Assembly (NCBI GenBank): GCA_963621885.1
Contig: CAVFFT010000056.1
Location: forward strand, 1 to 33,250
Direction of reading: 5' to 3'
Source of the DNA: UMGS1519 sp963621885
Lineage (GTDB): Bacteria > Actinomycetota > Coriobacteriia > Coriobacteriales > Eggerthellaceae
DNA: 33,250 bases
The notes beneath the pieces are model-generated. The model was not told the DNA's origin. It worked only from the letters and a program-made list of their open reading frames with translations, and did no database searches. This document shows, piece by piece, positions 20,983 to 29,108 of the stretch (position 1 is its first letter; each line of letters begins with the position of its first letter). Position numbers and translations under genes: made by a program.

Positions 20983-22356
20983 ATGCCGCAAAGCACGCGC
21001 GCTTCCGCCAACCCCCTGAATCAGGGCTGGCCGAACAATATCGAGGCGGAGAAATCCGTGCTTGCCGCCTGCATGCTGAACAAGGAGGCGGTTGAGGACC
21101 TCGCGGCCCGGCTGACGCCTCAAAGCTTCTTCCGCCCTGCTCATCAGCACATTTTCACGTCGATGATCGACATGTACACGCGGCATATCGACATCGATGC
21201 CATTTCCCTTGCGGAAAACCTGCGCGCGGCGGGCACGCTTGAAACCGCTGGCGGCCCGAACTATCTGCTCGAGCTCGCTAACAACACCTTCGCGCTCACA
21301 AACTGGCGCACGCATGCCGACATCGTCAAGCGCACCGAGGTACTTCGCGACCTGATTCGCGCGTCAAACGAGATCAGCGCGCTTGCCTACAATCCGCCCG
21401 ATGACCTGAATATCGTGGTGGAAGAGGCTGAGAAAACCCTGTTCAAAGCGACGGAGAAGCGCGTATCCTCCACTTTCCGCAAGGCGGACGAGCTCCTTAC
21501 CGAGACCTTTGAGGAGATCACCAAGCTTGCCGACCAGCAGTCGCATATGGCGGGCGTGCCTTCGGGCTTCCGCGACGTCGACTCGCTCTTTGGCGGCTTC
21601 CGCGGCGGCGACCTCATCATCCTCGCGGCCCGACCTGGCGTGGGCAAGACGTCTTTCGCACTGAATCTCGCGGTGAACGCGGCAAAGGCGGGCGTCACTT
21701 CCGCCTTCTTCTCGCTGGAAATGAGCGCGGTGCAGTTGATGCAGCGTATTCTCTGCAGCGAGGCGCGCGTGAGCCTTTCGAAAGTGCGCGGCGGCTACCT
21801 CGACGCGAACGACTGGAGTCTCATCACCGAATCGCTCAATGCGCTGTCGAACCTCGAGCTGTATGTGGACGACACCCCGGCGCTTTCCATTCTGGAATTG
21901 CGCGCAAAGGCGCGCCGCGAACTGCGTGATAAGGAAAAGGGCATCATTTTCGTCGACTACCTGCAGCTGATGCAGCCGGCAACGCGCCGCCCCGACAACC
22001 GTCAGGTGGAAGTCGCCGAGATTTCGCGAGGCCTGAAGGTGCTCGCGAAAGAGATGGATATGCCTGTGGTCGCGCTGTCGCAGCTGTCGCGCGCCATCGA
22101 AATGCGCGGCGGCAGGAAGCGCCCGCAGCTTTCCGACCTGCGTGAATCGGGATCCATCGAGCAGGACGCCGACATCGTCATGTTCATCGACCGTTCGATG
22201 AACGAAGCGGAAGCGGAAAGCGATTCGCGTCCCGACCTGGGCGTTGCCGAGCTTATCGTGGCGAAGCACCGTAATGGTCCCACGCGTGACATCACGCTTG
22301 CCTACACCGCCGAAAACACGAGCTTCCACGACTACTTCGACGAGTCGCGCCTGTAA
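20983..22356 (+). CDS. dnaB: Replicative DNA helicase DnaB
   Basis: Hexameric 5'-3' helicase of the replication fork. The 457 residues comprise an N-terminal scaffold domain (NNIEAEKSVLAACMLN onward) and a RecA-type ATPase with Walker A ARPGVGKTSF (near 220), FFSLEMSAVQLMQR, Walker B IIFVDYLQLM, VVALSQLSRAIEMRGGRKRPQLSDLRESGSIEQDAD in pieces typical of motifs H3 and H4, and KHRNGPT. No intein interrupts it. The start at 20983 follows AAGAAGG; the gene is separated from rplI by a terminator and probably has its own promoter. Confidence 0.98.
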   Translation: MPQSTRASANPLNQGWPNNIEAEKSVLAACMLNKEAVEDLAARLTPQSFFRPAHQHIFTSMIDMYTRHIDIDAISLAENLRAAGTLETAGGPNYLLELANNTFALTNWRTHADIVKRTEVLRDLIRASNEISALAYNPPDDLNIVVEEAEKTLFKATEKRVSSTFRKADELLTETFEEITKLADQQSHMAGVPSGFRDVDSLFGGFRGGDLIILAARPGVGKTSFALNLAVNAAKAGVTSAFFSLEMSAVQLMQRILCSEARVSLSKVRGGYLDANDWSLITESLNALSNLELYVDDTPALSILELRAKARRELRDKEKGIIFVDYLQLMQPATRRPDNRQVEVAEISRGLKVLAKEMDMPVVALSQLSRAIEMRGGRKRPQLSDLRESGSIEQDADIVMFIDRSMNEAEAESDSRPDLGVAELIVAKHRNGPTRDITLAYTAENTSFHDYFDESRL

Positions 22357-22550
22357 AAGCGCGTTTGTGCTGGTGCGGCCACTGCAGGGTGACGGCTTGC
22401 GCGCCCGCGCAGTTTCGGCGCGTGGCTTGTGCCCTCGGCGCAGGGTTCACGAAGTCGTGCCTGCGCTGCCTCCTGCATCGGCATCATGTGTTGCTGTCAC
22501 AATCAACGCGCCTGTAGGGCGGCGGATAGTTTCAACTTCCCTGCAACAAT

Positions 22551-22573
22551 GCGCTTTCCCCTGAGGGAAACGC
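22551..22573 (+). promoter_or_regulatory. Hairpin just upstream of the YhaO-like gene
   Basis: GCGCTTTCCC pairs with GGGAAACGC (one bulged C) around ctga. It is 14 bases from the start codon and overlaps the place where a ribosome binding site should be. No good Shine-Dalgarno sequence is seen before 22588. TAAACT at 22575-22580 could be a -10 giving a nearly leaderless transcript (inference). Confidence 0.35.
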
Positions 22574-22587
22574 GCTAAACTGATGGC

Positions 22588-23865
22588 ATGAATGAGACGG
22601 TAACATTTATGCATGCGGCAGACCTCCACTTGGGGGCGCCGTTTTTGGGTCTGCGCAGCTATTCGGATGCGTGGGCTCGTCGTATGGCGGCCGCCATTCC
22701 CGAGGCTTTCGGCCGCATGATAGACACGGCAATCGAGAAGCGCGTCGACTTCGTCGTCATCGCGGGCGACATCTTCGACCTGGCGCTTCCGTCCTTCGCG
22801 GACTACGCCTGCTTCCTCGATGGCATGGAGCGGCTGGGTGCGGCGGGCATTCCGGTGTATTGCTGCACCGGCAATCATGACCCGTTTATCAGCTGGCAGC
22901 AGCGCTACGGCAAGTTGCCCGACAACGTCTTCATGTTCCCCGCGGGCGATGAGGCGGGATACTTCCTCTACGAACGCGATGGTGAGCCGCTTGTTTTGCT
23001 TGGCGGCCGTGGTTTCTCCAACCAGACTTGGCCCCAGGGCGTGGACATCGCGCAGGGCATCACGCGCGCGGCAGGCGAAGCGGTATTGGGCGTAAATCCT
23101 CCGTTCGCGGTGGGCGTGCTCCATACCGGCCTTGATATCGACGCGAGCCATGCGCCGACAAGCCCGGCGGGTCTCATGGCAAGCGGCATGGACTATTGGG
23201 CTCTTGGTCACGTCCACATCCCGCTGACCTGGCAGGACACGACAGGCAATGTACGCTTGTCGTATTCCGGCTGCATACAGGGTCGCAAGATACGTGACGC
23301 CGGCGCGCGCGGCGTGAACATCGTGACGCTTTCGGCCGGCAAACCGAATGAGCTTACGTATGCTCCCTGCGCAAGCGTGGTATGGGAGCAGGTGAAAATC
23401 GACGTATCCGCCTGTGAGACGCTGGCGGAGATTGTCGATGCCGCATGTGGCGAGCTTTTCCGCCTGAATGGCGAGGCCTCCTGCGACGAGATGGTCGAGC
23501 GCGTGACGCTTCAAGGCGTGACCCCGCTGCATGAGCTGCTGCAGCGCCCCGGCGTGTGCGAGGACATTCGCGCGCGGATAAACGAGACCTGCGCGCGCTT
23601 CTTCTGCGACGTGGTGCTTGACGAGACGCGGGCGCCTCACGATATCAACCGGATGCGTGCCGAGGGCTTGTTCCCTGCGGTGTTCCTCGACGCCTGTGAT
23701 CGCGACGGCGCCGAGAGCGAAACGGCTGTCACCTATTTGCAGCAGGCCTTTATCGATGCCGGCATGGGCGTCGTTGACGTGTCGCAGGATGCGCTTTCGC
23801 GCCTGCAGCAAAATGCGGAGGAATTTGTGCTTGACCTGCTCGATGGGAAGGGTGGCGTTTCATGA
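22588..23865 (+). CDS. yhaO: Metallophosphoesterase, YhaO/Mre11-like DNA exonuclease
   Basis: Calcineurin-like phosphoesterase related to the Mre11/SbcD nucleases, expected to process DNA ends together with the ATPase encoded next. The 425 residues have the complete set of metal-binding motifs: HAADLHLG (9-16), AGDIFD, GNHDP, HTG and LGHVH. The C-terminal half (about 280-425) is the capping domain of this family and is only weakly conserved. The stop overlaps the next start by four bases (ATGA at 23862-23865), so translation is coupled. The start at 22588 has no clear ribosome binding site. Confidence 0.9.
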   Translation: MNETVTFMHAADLHLGAPFLGLRSYSDAWARRMAAAIPEAFGRMIDTAIEKRVDFVVIAGDIFDLALPSFADYACFLDGMERLGAAGIPVYCCTGNHDPFISWQQRYGKLPDNVFMFPAGDEAGYFLYERDGEPLVLLGGRGFSNQTWPQGVDIAQGITRAAGEAVLGVNPPFAVGVLHTGLDIDASHAPTSPAGLMASGMDYWALGHVHIPLTWQDTTGNVRLSYSGCIQGRKIRDAGARGVNIVTLSAGKPNELTYAPCASVVWEQVKIDVSACETLAEIVDAACGELFRLNGEASCDEMVERVTLQGVTPLHELLQRPGVCEDIRARINETCARFFCDVVLDETRAPHDINRMRAEGLFPAVFLDACDRDGAESETAVTYLQQAFIDAGMGVVDVSQDALSRLQQNAEEFVLDLLDGKGGVS

Positions 23866-26183
23866 TGGCGCGGGGGAAATTTGGGTGCTGGCATCTGGAG
23901 CGCGCGAACATCGACCACTTTGGCAAACTGCATGACGATTCGGTCGGGCCTTTCGCGCCGGGCATGAATGTCGTCTTCGGGAAAAACGAGAGCGGCAAGA
24001 CCAGTCTGAGCATGTTCATTGACGGTGTGCTTTTCGGGTGGGCGGACGGCCGTTCGCATAAGAACACCTATCGGCCCGCGAATGCCGAACGCAGCGGAAA
24101 CCTGATTTTCCGGGCGAACGACGGAAGCGAAGCGCGGATCGCGCGCACGCATAATGCGGAGATTGAGGATGAGCAGGGGCTTCTCGCCGATATCGACGCC
24201 GACACCTATCGGACGGTTTTCGCGCTGGACGGCGACGAGCTTCTTTCGCTTGGCGATACGGAACAGGTGACCTCGCAACTTCTGACCGCAGGCGCGGGCA
24301 CGGTCGTTTCGCCGGCTTCCGCTCTGCAGGAAGTCGATAAGCAACTGGCGAAATGCCTTTCGCGTGCGGCGGCTGAGACGGATTCGATGCCGAATCTGTC
24401 GCGAGAGCTGAAGGAAACGGACGCGGCGCTTGCCACGGCGCGAGAAAAGGCCGAAAGCCTGATTGCGGAGCGAACGGAATACGAGCAGATTGCCCCGCGC
24501 CGTGCGGAGCTTTCCCAAGAAATCGACGAGCTCAATGCGCTCATCGAGGGACGCACCGCCGATCTTTCCCTGCTGCAAAACACCGAGACCCAGATTGCCG
24601 ACCTCGCGAACCAGCGGGTTCCGTTGGCGGAAGAGCTTGAATACGAACGCTCGCTTCTGCAGGACATCTCGGGTGCGTATGGTGTCGTTGCGACCTCTGA
24701 TGGCGCCGCCGGCGCTGTTGGGGCTGGTGCAGCTGCTGGTGCCGCCGCTGGTGCCGCCGCCGTGAACGCGTCTGCGATGTCGTCTTTTGCAGATGCGAGC
24801 GGCTATGACGAGGATTTCGCGGCGCTTTGTAGCCTGACGGCCGACGAAGAGCGGAACATGCGCGACACGCTCGACGATTTCCAGACGGAACGCGACCGGC
24901 TTGTCGCGACGGTGACGCATGCCAAGGATGCCCTTTCCGCATCGCGCGCCCGCTATGAGACCCTGAGCAGCCGCACGGATGAAGAGGGGAAACGCGACCA
25001 TCGCTCGCGTTCCATTGGTCAGGCGGTTCTTTCGTTTGTACTGCCGGCGGTGGCCTTGCTTGCGGGCATTCCCACGACGCTGTATGGCTATGGCATTGGC
25101 AGCCTCACCATCACCTTCTTCGGCCTCTTCCTCGTGGCGGCGGCGCTCGTCATGGGCGCGGCGGCTCTCGTTGTCGCCCTGAAGCCGGACAAAGATGAGA
25201 TGCCGATCGCGCAGCGTGTGGAGGACGCGCGCTGGGTGATGCTTCAGGATGAAAAGAAGCTTGCGGATCGCGAGTCGGAGCTCGCCGAATTGGACGAGCA
25301 GATTCAATACTATTTCCGCTTCAACCATCTTGCACGCGCGGGACAAAGTCTGCGCCGCGCCCGCCATCTGCTTGATGATGCGCGTGAGGCGCGCGGGCAT
25401 CGCGAGTCGCGCCAGCAGTATTGTCAGAGCCTGGAAGTGCAGCTCAAAGACCTTGATGATCGTATAGGCGCAGCTCAGCAGCAGTGCGCGGAGCTCCTTG
25501 CCGATGCCGGCGTGGGCGATGCAAGCGCGTTTGAGACGCTCGTGGCGGAAGCGACGGAGCATCGTCGGAGTCTGAATGCCGAGGCCGAACGCCTCGACAC
25601 GCGCTCGGGCGAGCTTGCCCAGCGTTTGCAGAGCGGCGCCCAGGATGAGGAATTCGCGGCGCTCAAGCAGAAGCGCGCGTCGCTTTCGTGTCGTCTTGCC
25701 ACCTCGCGCGAGCGTTATGCCACCTTGCTCTTGGCGCGGCGCAATCTTGCAAGCGCGATTGAGCAATGGGAGCATGAGAGCCAGCCGTCCGTATATCGCC
25801 AGGCCAGCAGCCTGCTCGCGCATATGACCGGTGGCGCCTGGACGCAGGTGCGCTTGACGGCTGCCGGTGACGTGGAGGTTGTCGATGCACATGGCAACAC
25901 GCGCGACCCGCTGCTCCTTTCGCTTGGAACGCGCCAGCAGCTCTATCTGTCGCTGCGCATCGCCTTGTTGATGACGGCACAGAATGTGGGCTATGCGGTT
26001 CCCGTGTTGGCTGACGACATTCTTGTTCATTTCGATTCCGACCGTCGTCGATCGGCCGCCGAAGCGCTTTTGCGACTGGCGCAGTCGCGTCAGGTGATTC
26101 TCTTCACCTGCCACGAGGAGATTCTCGAGCTTCTGCGTGAACTCGATTCTGACGTGTGCGAAATCAATTTGAACGAGCGCTAA
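23862..26183 (+). CDS. yhaN: YhaN-type AAA/SMC-like ATPase
   Basis: Rad50/SbcC-like ATPase partner of the YhaO nuclease. The 773 residues hold Walker A in FGKNESGKTSLS (near 44-51), a coiled-coil arm with many Glu/Arg/Leu heptads (about 165-275 and 320-375), a pair of membrane-spanning segments (about 387-440), a second coiled coil, and the C-terminal ATPase half with the signature LLLSLGTRQQLYLSLR (near 684) and Walker B PVLADDILVHFD (near 715-727). The membrane hairpin inside the arm is normal for YhaN and separates it from SbcC. Residues 280-301 are a Gly/Ala-only stretch (AGAVGAGAAAGAAAGAAA), probably a low-complexity insertion. It is followed by a strong terminator. Confidence 0.9.
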   Translation: MMARGKFGCWHLERANIDHFGKLHDDSVGPFAPGMNVVFGKNESGKTSLSMFIDGVLFGWADGRSHKNTYRPANAERSGNLIFRANDGSEARIARTHNAEIEDEQGLLADIDADTYRTVFALDGDELLSLGDTEQVTSQLLTAGAGTVVSPASALQEVDKQLAKCLSRAAAETDSMPNLSRELKETDAALATAREKAESLIAERTEYEQIAPRRAELSQEIDELNALIEGRTADLSLLQNTETQIADLANQRVPLAEELEYERSLLQDISGAYGVVATSDGAAGAVGAGAAAGAAAGAAAVNASAMSSFADASGYDEDFAALCSLTADEERNMRDTLDDFQTERDRLVATVTHAKDALSASRARYETLSSRTDEEGKRDHRSRSIGQAVLSFVLPAVALLAGIPTTLYGYGIGSLTITFFGLFLVAAALVMGAAALVVALKPDKDEMPIAQRVEDARWVMLQDEKKLADRESELAELDEQIQYYFRFNHLARAGQSLRRARHLLDDAREARGHRESRQQYCQSLEVQLKDLDDRIGAAQQQCAELLADAGVGDASAFETLVAEATEHRRSLNAEAERLDTRSGELAQRLQSGAQDEEFAALKQKRASLSCRLATSRERYATLLLARRNLASAIEQWEHESQPSVYRQASSLLAHMTGGAWTQVRLTAAGDVEVVDAHGNTRDPLLLSLGTRQQLYLSLRIALLMTAQNVGYAVPVLADDILVHFDSDRRRSAAEALLRLAQSRQVILFTCHEEILELLRELDSDVCEINLNER

Positions 26184-26200
26184 TTCCGCGATTATGCTTG

Positions 26201-26240
26201 CGGGCGTTCGGAGTCTCCGGGCGCCCGTTTTTGCGTTTTT
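26201..26240 (+). terminator. Terminator of the yhaO-yhaN unit
   Basis: A 12-base-pair stem, CGGGCGTTCGGA (26201-26212) with TCCGGGCGCCCG (26216-26227), including two G-T pairs and a three-base loop, followed by TTTTT and a second T-run. Confidence 0.92.
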
Positions 26241-26440
26241 GCCCTCGTTTACGGCTCGTGCCGCATCGCGTGCTTCGCCGGCAACAAGTCCGCGTTGCCC
26301 CGCGCGCTTCGCCGGCGACAAGTCCGTGGCTTCCGCCCGCGTTGCCTACGTACATTTCACCAGCAACAAGCCAGCGGCCTCATCCCGCGAAAGCTTCCCC
26401 GTGAGTCCGTACGCCCGCTTTTTCACTCCGCCACAGTAAA
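26241..26440. repeat. Tandem degenerate repeats between yhaN and purA
   Basis: Three imperfect units of about 34-45 bases lie at about 26267-26300, 26301-26337 and 26338-26383. They share the core TTCGCCGGC(A/G)ACAAGTCCG, which in the third is TTCACCAGCAACAAGCCAG. Short open frames cross them in several phases, but none looks like a gene. A related string (CATCCAACAAGCCCGC) appears after glgA near 11922. Confidence 0.7.
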
Positions 26441-26490
26441 GCGCGTGTGTACGAATCTCGAAAACATGGAAGTTCCCCCAAGCGGTGTCG

Positions 26491-26496
26491 TACAAT
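26491..26496 (+). promoter_or_regulatory. Candidate -10 box of purA
   Basis: TACAAT about 77 bases before the purA start, in the only AT-rich part of the gap. No good -35 was seen at the usual distance. Confidence 0.35.
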
Positions 26497-26572
26497 GTTC
26501 GCCGTTAAAGAACGCAGAATTCTGCGCTATGCATTCGATGTCCGCGTTGTGCGGGCGGGGGAGAGGACGGAT

Positions 26573-27865
26573 ATGCCGAGTACGGTACTTGTTGGCGCTC
26601 AGTGGGGCGACGAGGGCAAGGGTAAAATCACCGACCTCATAGCGAATGAATATGACTATGTCGTGCGCTATCAGGGTGGCAACAACGCTGGTCATACGGT
26701 CATTCACGGAGACACGAAGCTCGCGCTTCACCTGATGCCGTCGGGCGTGCTTTACGATTCCTGCATTCCGGTGATTGGCAACGGCGTTGTCGTCGACCCG
26801 AAGATTCTCGTGCAGGAAATGACGATGCTCGCTGACAACGGCATTTCCACGGAACGCCTGCTGATCAGCTGCGATGCTCATGTGATCATGCCGTACCACA
26901 TCGACCTCGATGGCGCGTCGGAAAAGCGTCTCGGCAAGAACGAGATCGGCACGACGAAGCGCGGCATCGGCCCCTGCTATCAGGACAAGGCGGAGCGCAT
27001 CGGCATTCGCATCCAGGACCTGCTCGACGAGCATATTCTCGCGAAGAAGCTCGATACGGCGCTTGCGTCAAAGAACCCCATTCTCGCGCACTACGGACTG
27101 GGCACCTACACGGTTGAGGAGCTCCTCGAGTGGTGCCGTCCTTACGCGGAGGTCATTCGTCCGCATGTCGCCGAGACGGCCCAGCTGCTGAATCAGGCGC
27201 TGCGTGAAGATAAGAACATCCTGTTCGAAGGTGCGCAGGGCACGCTTCTCGACATCGACCATGGCACCTATCCCTTCGTCACTTCGTCCTCTTGCTGCGC
27301 GGGCGGTGCCTGCACCGGTTCGGGCGTGGGTCCGAAGGCGATCACGAAGGTCATCGGCATCGAGAAGGCCTATATCACCCGCGTTGGCTCGGGCCCGTTC
27401 CCCACGGAGCTCTTCGACGAGACTGGCGACCTCATTGGCGAAGTTGGTGGCGAATACGGCGTCACGACCGGGCGCAAACGTCGTTGCGGCTGGTTCGACG
27501 CGGTCATCGCGCGCTATGCGGCCGACTGCAACAGCCTGACCGACGTGGCTCTGACCAAGCTCGATGTGCTTTCGTGCGTCGACACGATCAAGGTGTGCGT
27601 CGCTTACGAGGCTGACGGCAAGCGCTACGACTACTTCCCGATGCAGCATTCCGTGATGTACCCGAAGCACGTCACGCCTGTCTATGAGGAGCTGCCCGGC
27701 TGGAAGGGCCAGGACATTACCGGGTGCCGCAGCTTCGACGAACTGCCGGAGAACGCGAAGAACTATGTCATCTACCTCGAGAAGCTTATCGGCGTGCCGG
27801 TGAGCATCATCGCAGTCGGTCCCGATCGCGACCAGACGATCTATCGCGGCTGGAGCAGCCGCTAG
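26573..27865 (+). CDS. purA: Adenylosuccinate synthetase
   Basis: GTP-dependent enzyme joining IMP and aspartate in the AMP branch of purine synthesis. The start at 26573 follows GGGGGAGAGG; the frame is open further upstream but without family similarity. The 430 residues show VGAQWGDEGKGKITD at the N-terminus (catalytic Asp and P-loop), NNAGHTV with the catalytic His, GTTKRGIGPCYQDKA, FEGAQGTLLDIDHGTYPFVTSS in pieces, GVTTGRKRRCGW and the C-terminal GPDRDQTI. The length is normal. It stands alone, closed by a strong terminator. Confidence 0.98.
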   Translation: MPSTVLVGAQWGDEGKGKITDLIANEYDYVVRYQGGNNAGHTVIHGDTKLALHLMPSGVLYDSCIPVIGNGVVVDPKILVQEMTMLADNGISTERLLISCDAHVIMPYHIDLDGASEKRLGKNEIGTTKRGIGPCYQDKAERIGIRIQDLLDEHILAKKLDTALASKNPILAHYGLGTYTVEELLEWCRPYAEVIRPHVAETAQLLNQALREDKNILFEGAQGTLLDIDHGTYPFVTSSSCCAGGACTGSGVGPKAITKVIGIEKAYITRVGSGPFPTELFDETGDLIGEVGGEYGVTTGRKRRCGWFDAVIARYAADCNSLTDVALTKLDVLSCVDTIKVCVAYEADGKRYDYFPMQHSVMYPKHVTPVYEELPGWKGQDITGCRSFDELPENAKNYVIYLEKLIGVPVSIIAVGPDRDQTIYRGWSSR

Positions 27866-27922
27866 CAGTCGCCGTGCTGCCGGCGGAAGCGTTGCCGGCG
27901 TGGGAAAGGCATTGACACAACA

Positions 27923-27962
27923 AGAGACCCCGTCAGCTAAGTGACGGGGTCTCTTACGTTTT
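27923..27962. terminator. Bidirectional terminator between purA and the TetR-type gene
   Basis: AGAGACCCCGTCA (27923-27935) pairs perfectly with TGACGGGGTCTCT (27942-27954) and is followed by tacgtttt on the plus strand. On the minus strand it lies after the end of the TetR-type gene, so it serves both convergent transcripts. Confidence 0.92.
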
Positions 27963-28006
27963 GGCGGATGTTGTAAGAATGGCTTGAGTCCATTCTCGAA
28001 ACGTCT

Positions 28007-28663
28007 TTAAAGGTTGCGGCGCATCTGCGCTTGCTTGATTTCCGACTCCAAAGAGCTGTGGATGATGTTGTTGAAGGGGTAGACGTCGCTCACGAGCTCC
28101 TGCGTGCCCGGCTGGTCGATCTTGCGGATGAAGTAGTAGAGCCACGCGCAGGTGTAGAACTCGCCCAGGAACTCGATGTTCTTCTCGGGAAGATAGCGAT
28201 TCGACAGGATGATGTTGATGTCGTTGATCATCGCGGGAAGATAGAGGTCGTACAGATAGTTGCGCAGCGAGCGCGGCGAGTTTTCACCCAGAGCCTCCTG
28301 ATAGAAGCGGCGGCGCGCTTCAAGCACCTTTGCGAAGGAGTCGTAGAAGGCCGCATGGTTCAGCGAACGAACGCCGCTCTTCTTAGTAATGTAGTAGGGG
28401 AAGATCGCCTTCGGGTCTTCGGACGTCGGGCTTTCGTACACAAGCATCGACTCCGGAAAGCGGTCCTTCAGAAGCTTGCCCATGTCGTAGCGGAACACCC
28501 ATGAGATAAGTGCGTTCTTGTCATCGAAGTGATAGTAGAAGGTCTTTCGGTTCTTCCCCGTCTTCTCGATGATGTCTGAAATAGAGACTTTTGCGATGCT
28601 CGAATTCTTGCACAAGTCGACGAAAGTCTTCGCAATGAGATACTTCGTGTCAAATGAACTCAC
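28007..28663 (-). CDS. TetR/AcrR-family transcriptional regulator
   Basis: A 218-residue regulator with a GTG start at 28663, preceded by GGAGGTG at a rather long spacing. The N-terminal helix-turn-helix is clear: residues 5-50, with AKVSISDIIEKTGKNRKTFYYHFDDKNALISWVF, the YYHF and DK elements of the family split over helix 3 and its end. The C-terminal domain (about 60-218) is helical, rich in Tyr and Phe, and gives no clue to the ligand. It is divergent from the acyl-CoA dehydrogenase gene with 445 bases between them, the classic arrangement for a local repressor, so it most likely controls that gene and itself (inference). Its codon use is more mixed than that of the dehydrogenase. Confidence 0.88.
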   Translation of the reverse strand: MSSFDTKYLIAKTFVDLCKNSSIAKVSISDIIEKTGKNRKTFYYHFDDKNALISWVFRYDMGKLLKDRFPESMLVYESPTSEDPKAIFPYYITKKSGVRSLNHAAFYDSFAKVLEARRRFYQEALGENSPRSLRNYLYDLYLPAMINDINIILSNRYLPEKNIEFLGEFYTCAWLYYFIRKIDQPGTQELVSDVYPFNNIIHSSLESEIKQAQMRRNL

Positions 28664-29003
28664 AGTCTCTCTTCACCTCCATTAGCTCTATGTGATTTCG
28701 TTCTCAAAACTAGCAGCATGGAATACCGACTTGTACAATCCCGCTTTCGTGTCTAGTGCAGCGGATGCATGTACAAACCACGGCCATGCCAATGTGGTGA
28801 CTCGATGAATCTCATTATAGTTGATTCTCGAAATAGATGGACAGATTCGTGAAGTTGACCCGCATAAAATTCTCTTCCTCTTGGGGGAGTCGGGCTAAGA
28901 CCACCAATATGAAGTGGTAAAAGGCCAATCAGACACAATTTGCAAGCGTATTCGTTATCATTCATCACCCAAATAAAACTTTGGCCATTGCTAAAATTTC
29001 CTC
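28664..29003. promoter_or_regulatory. Divergent control region with GTGGT-type inverted repeats
   Basis: An AT-rich region between the regulator and the dehydrogenase. ACCAC (28778-28782) is inverted as GTGGT (28794-28798), and ACCAC (28900-28904) as GTGGT (28914-28918). TTGTACAA (28731-28738) is a perfect palindrome and TGTACA recurs at 28770-28775. These are candidate operators. No gene is supported in the region. Confidence 0.4.
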
Positions 29004-29009
29004 TATAAT
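28981..29009 (+). promoter_or_regulatory. Promoter of the acyl-CoA dehydrogenase gene
   Basis: TTGGCC (28981-28986) and a perfect TATAAT (29004-29009) are 17 bases apart. The expected transcript start near 29016 leaves a leader of about 90 bases. Confidence 0.75.
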
Positions 29010-29056
29010 GTCCGGCATACGGAGGAGCGTACTGTGCAACCGCGAGAGGCAGGTTG

Positions 29057-29073
29057 TGGTAGCATGCTCACCA
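29057..29073. promoter_or_regulatory. Candidate operator in the leader of the dehydrogenase gene
   Basis: TGGT-AGCATGCT-C-ACCA: an 8-base perfect palindrome flanked by inverted TGGT/ACCA arms, offset by one base. It lies just downstream of the promoter, where a TetR-type repressor would block elongation, and it shares the GTGGT string with the two upstream inverted repeats. Confidence 0.4.
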
Positions 29074-29108
29074 AGTCGTCTTTTGTCTGATGTAGAGAAA
29101 GGAAAGAC

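Noticed and set aside
23733..26321. 862-codon minus-strand open frame opposite yhaN
   Set aside because: The plus strand has the Walker A, signature and Walker B motifs of YhaN. The opposite frame is Arg/Ala/His-rich with no recognisable domain.
26241..26440. CRISPR array
   Set aside because: The units are imperfect, of unequal length, without unique spacers between identical repeats, and no cas genes are present.
26194..26642. Several short frames between yhaN and purA
   Set aside because: They run through the terminator and the degenerate repeats and have no ribosome binding site or motifs.
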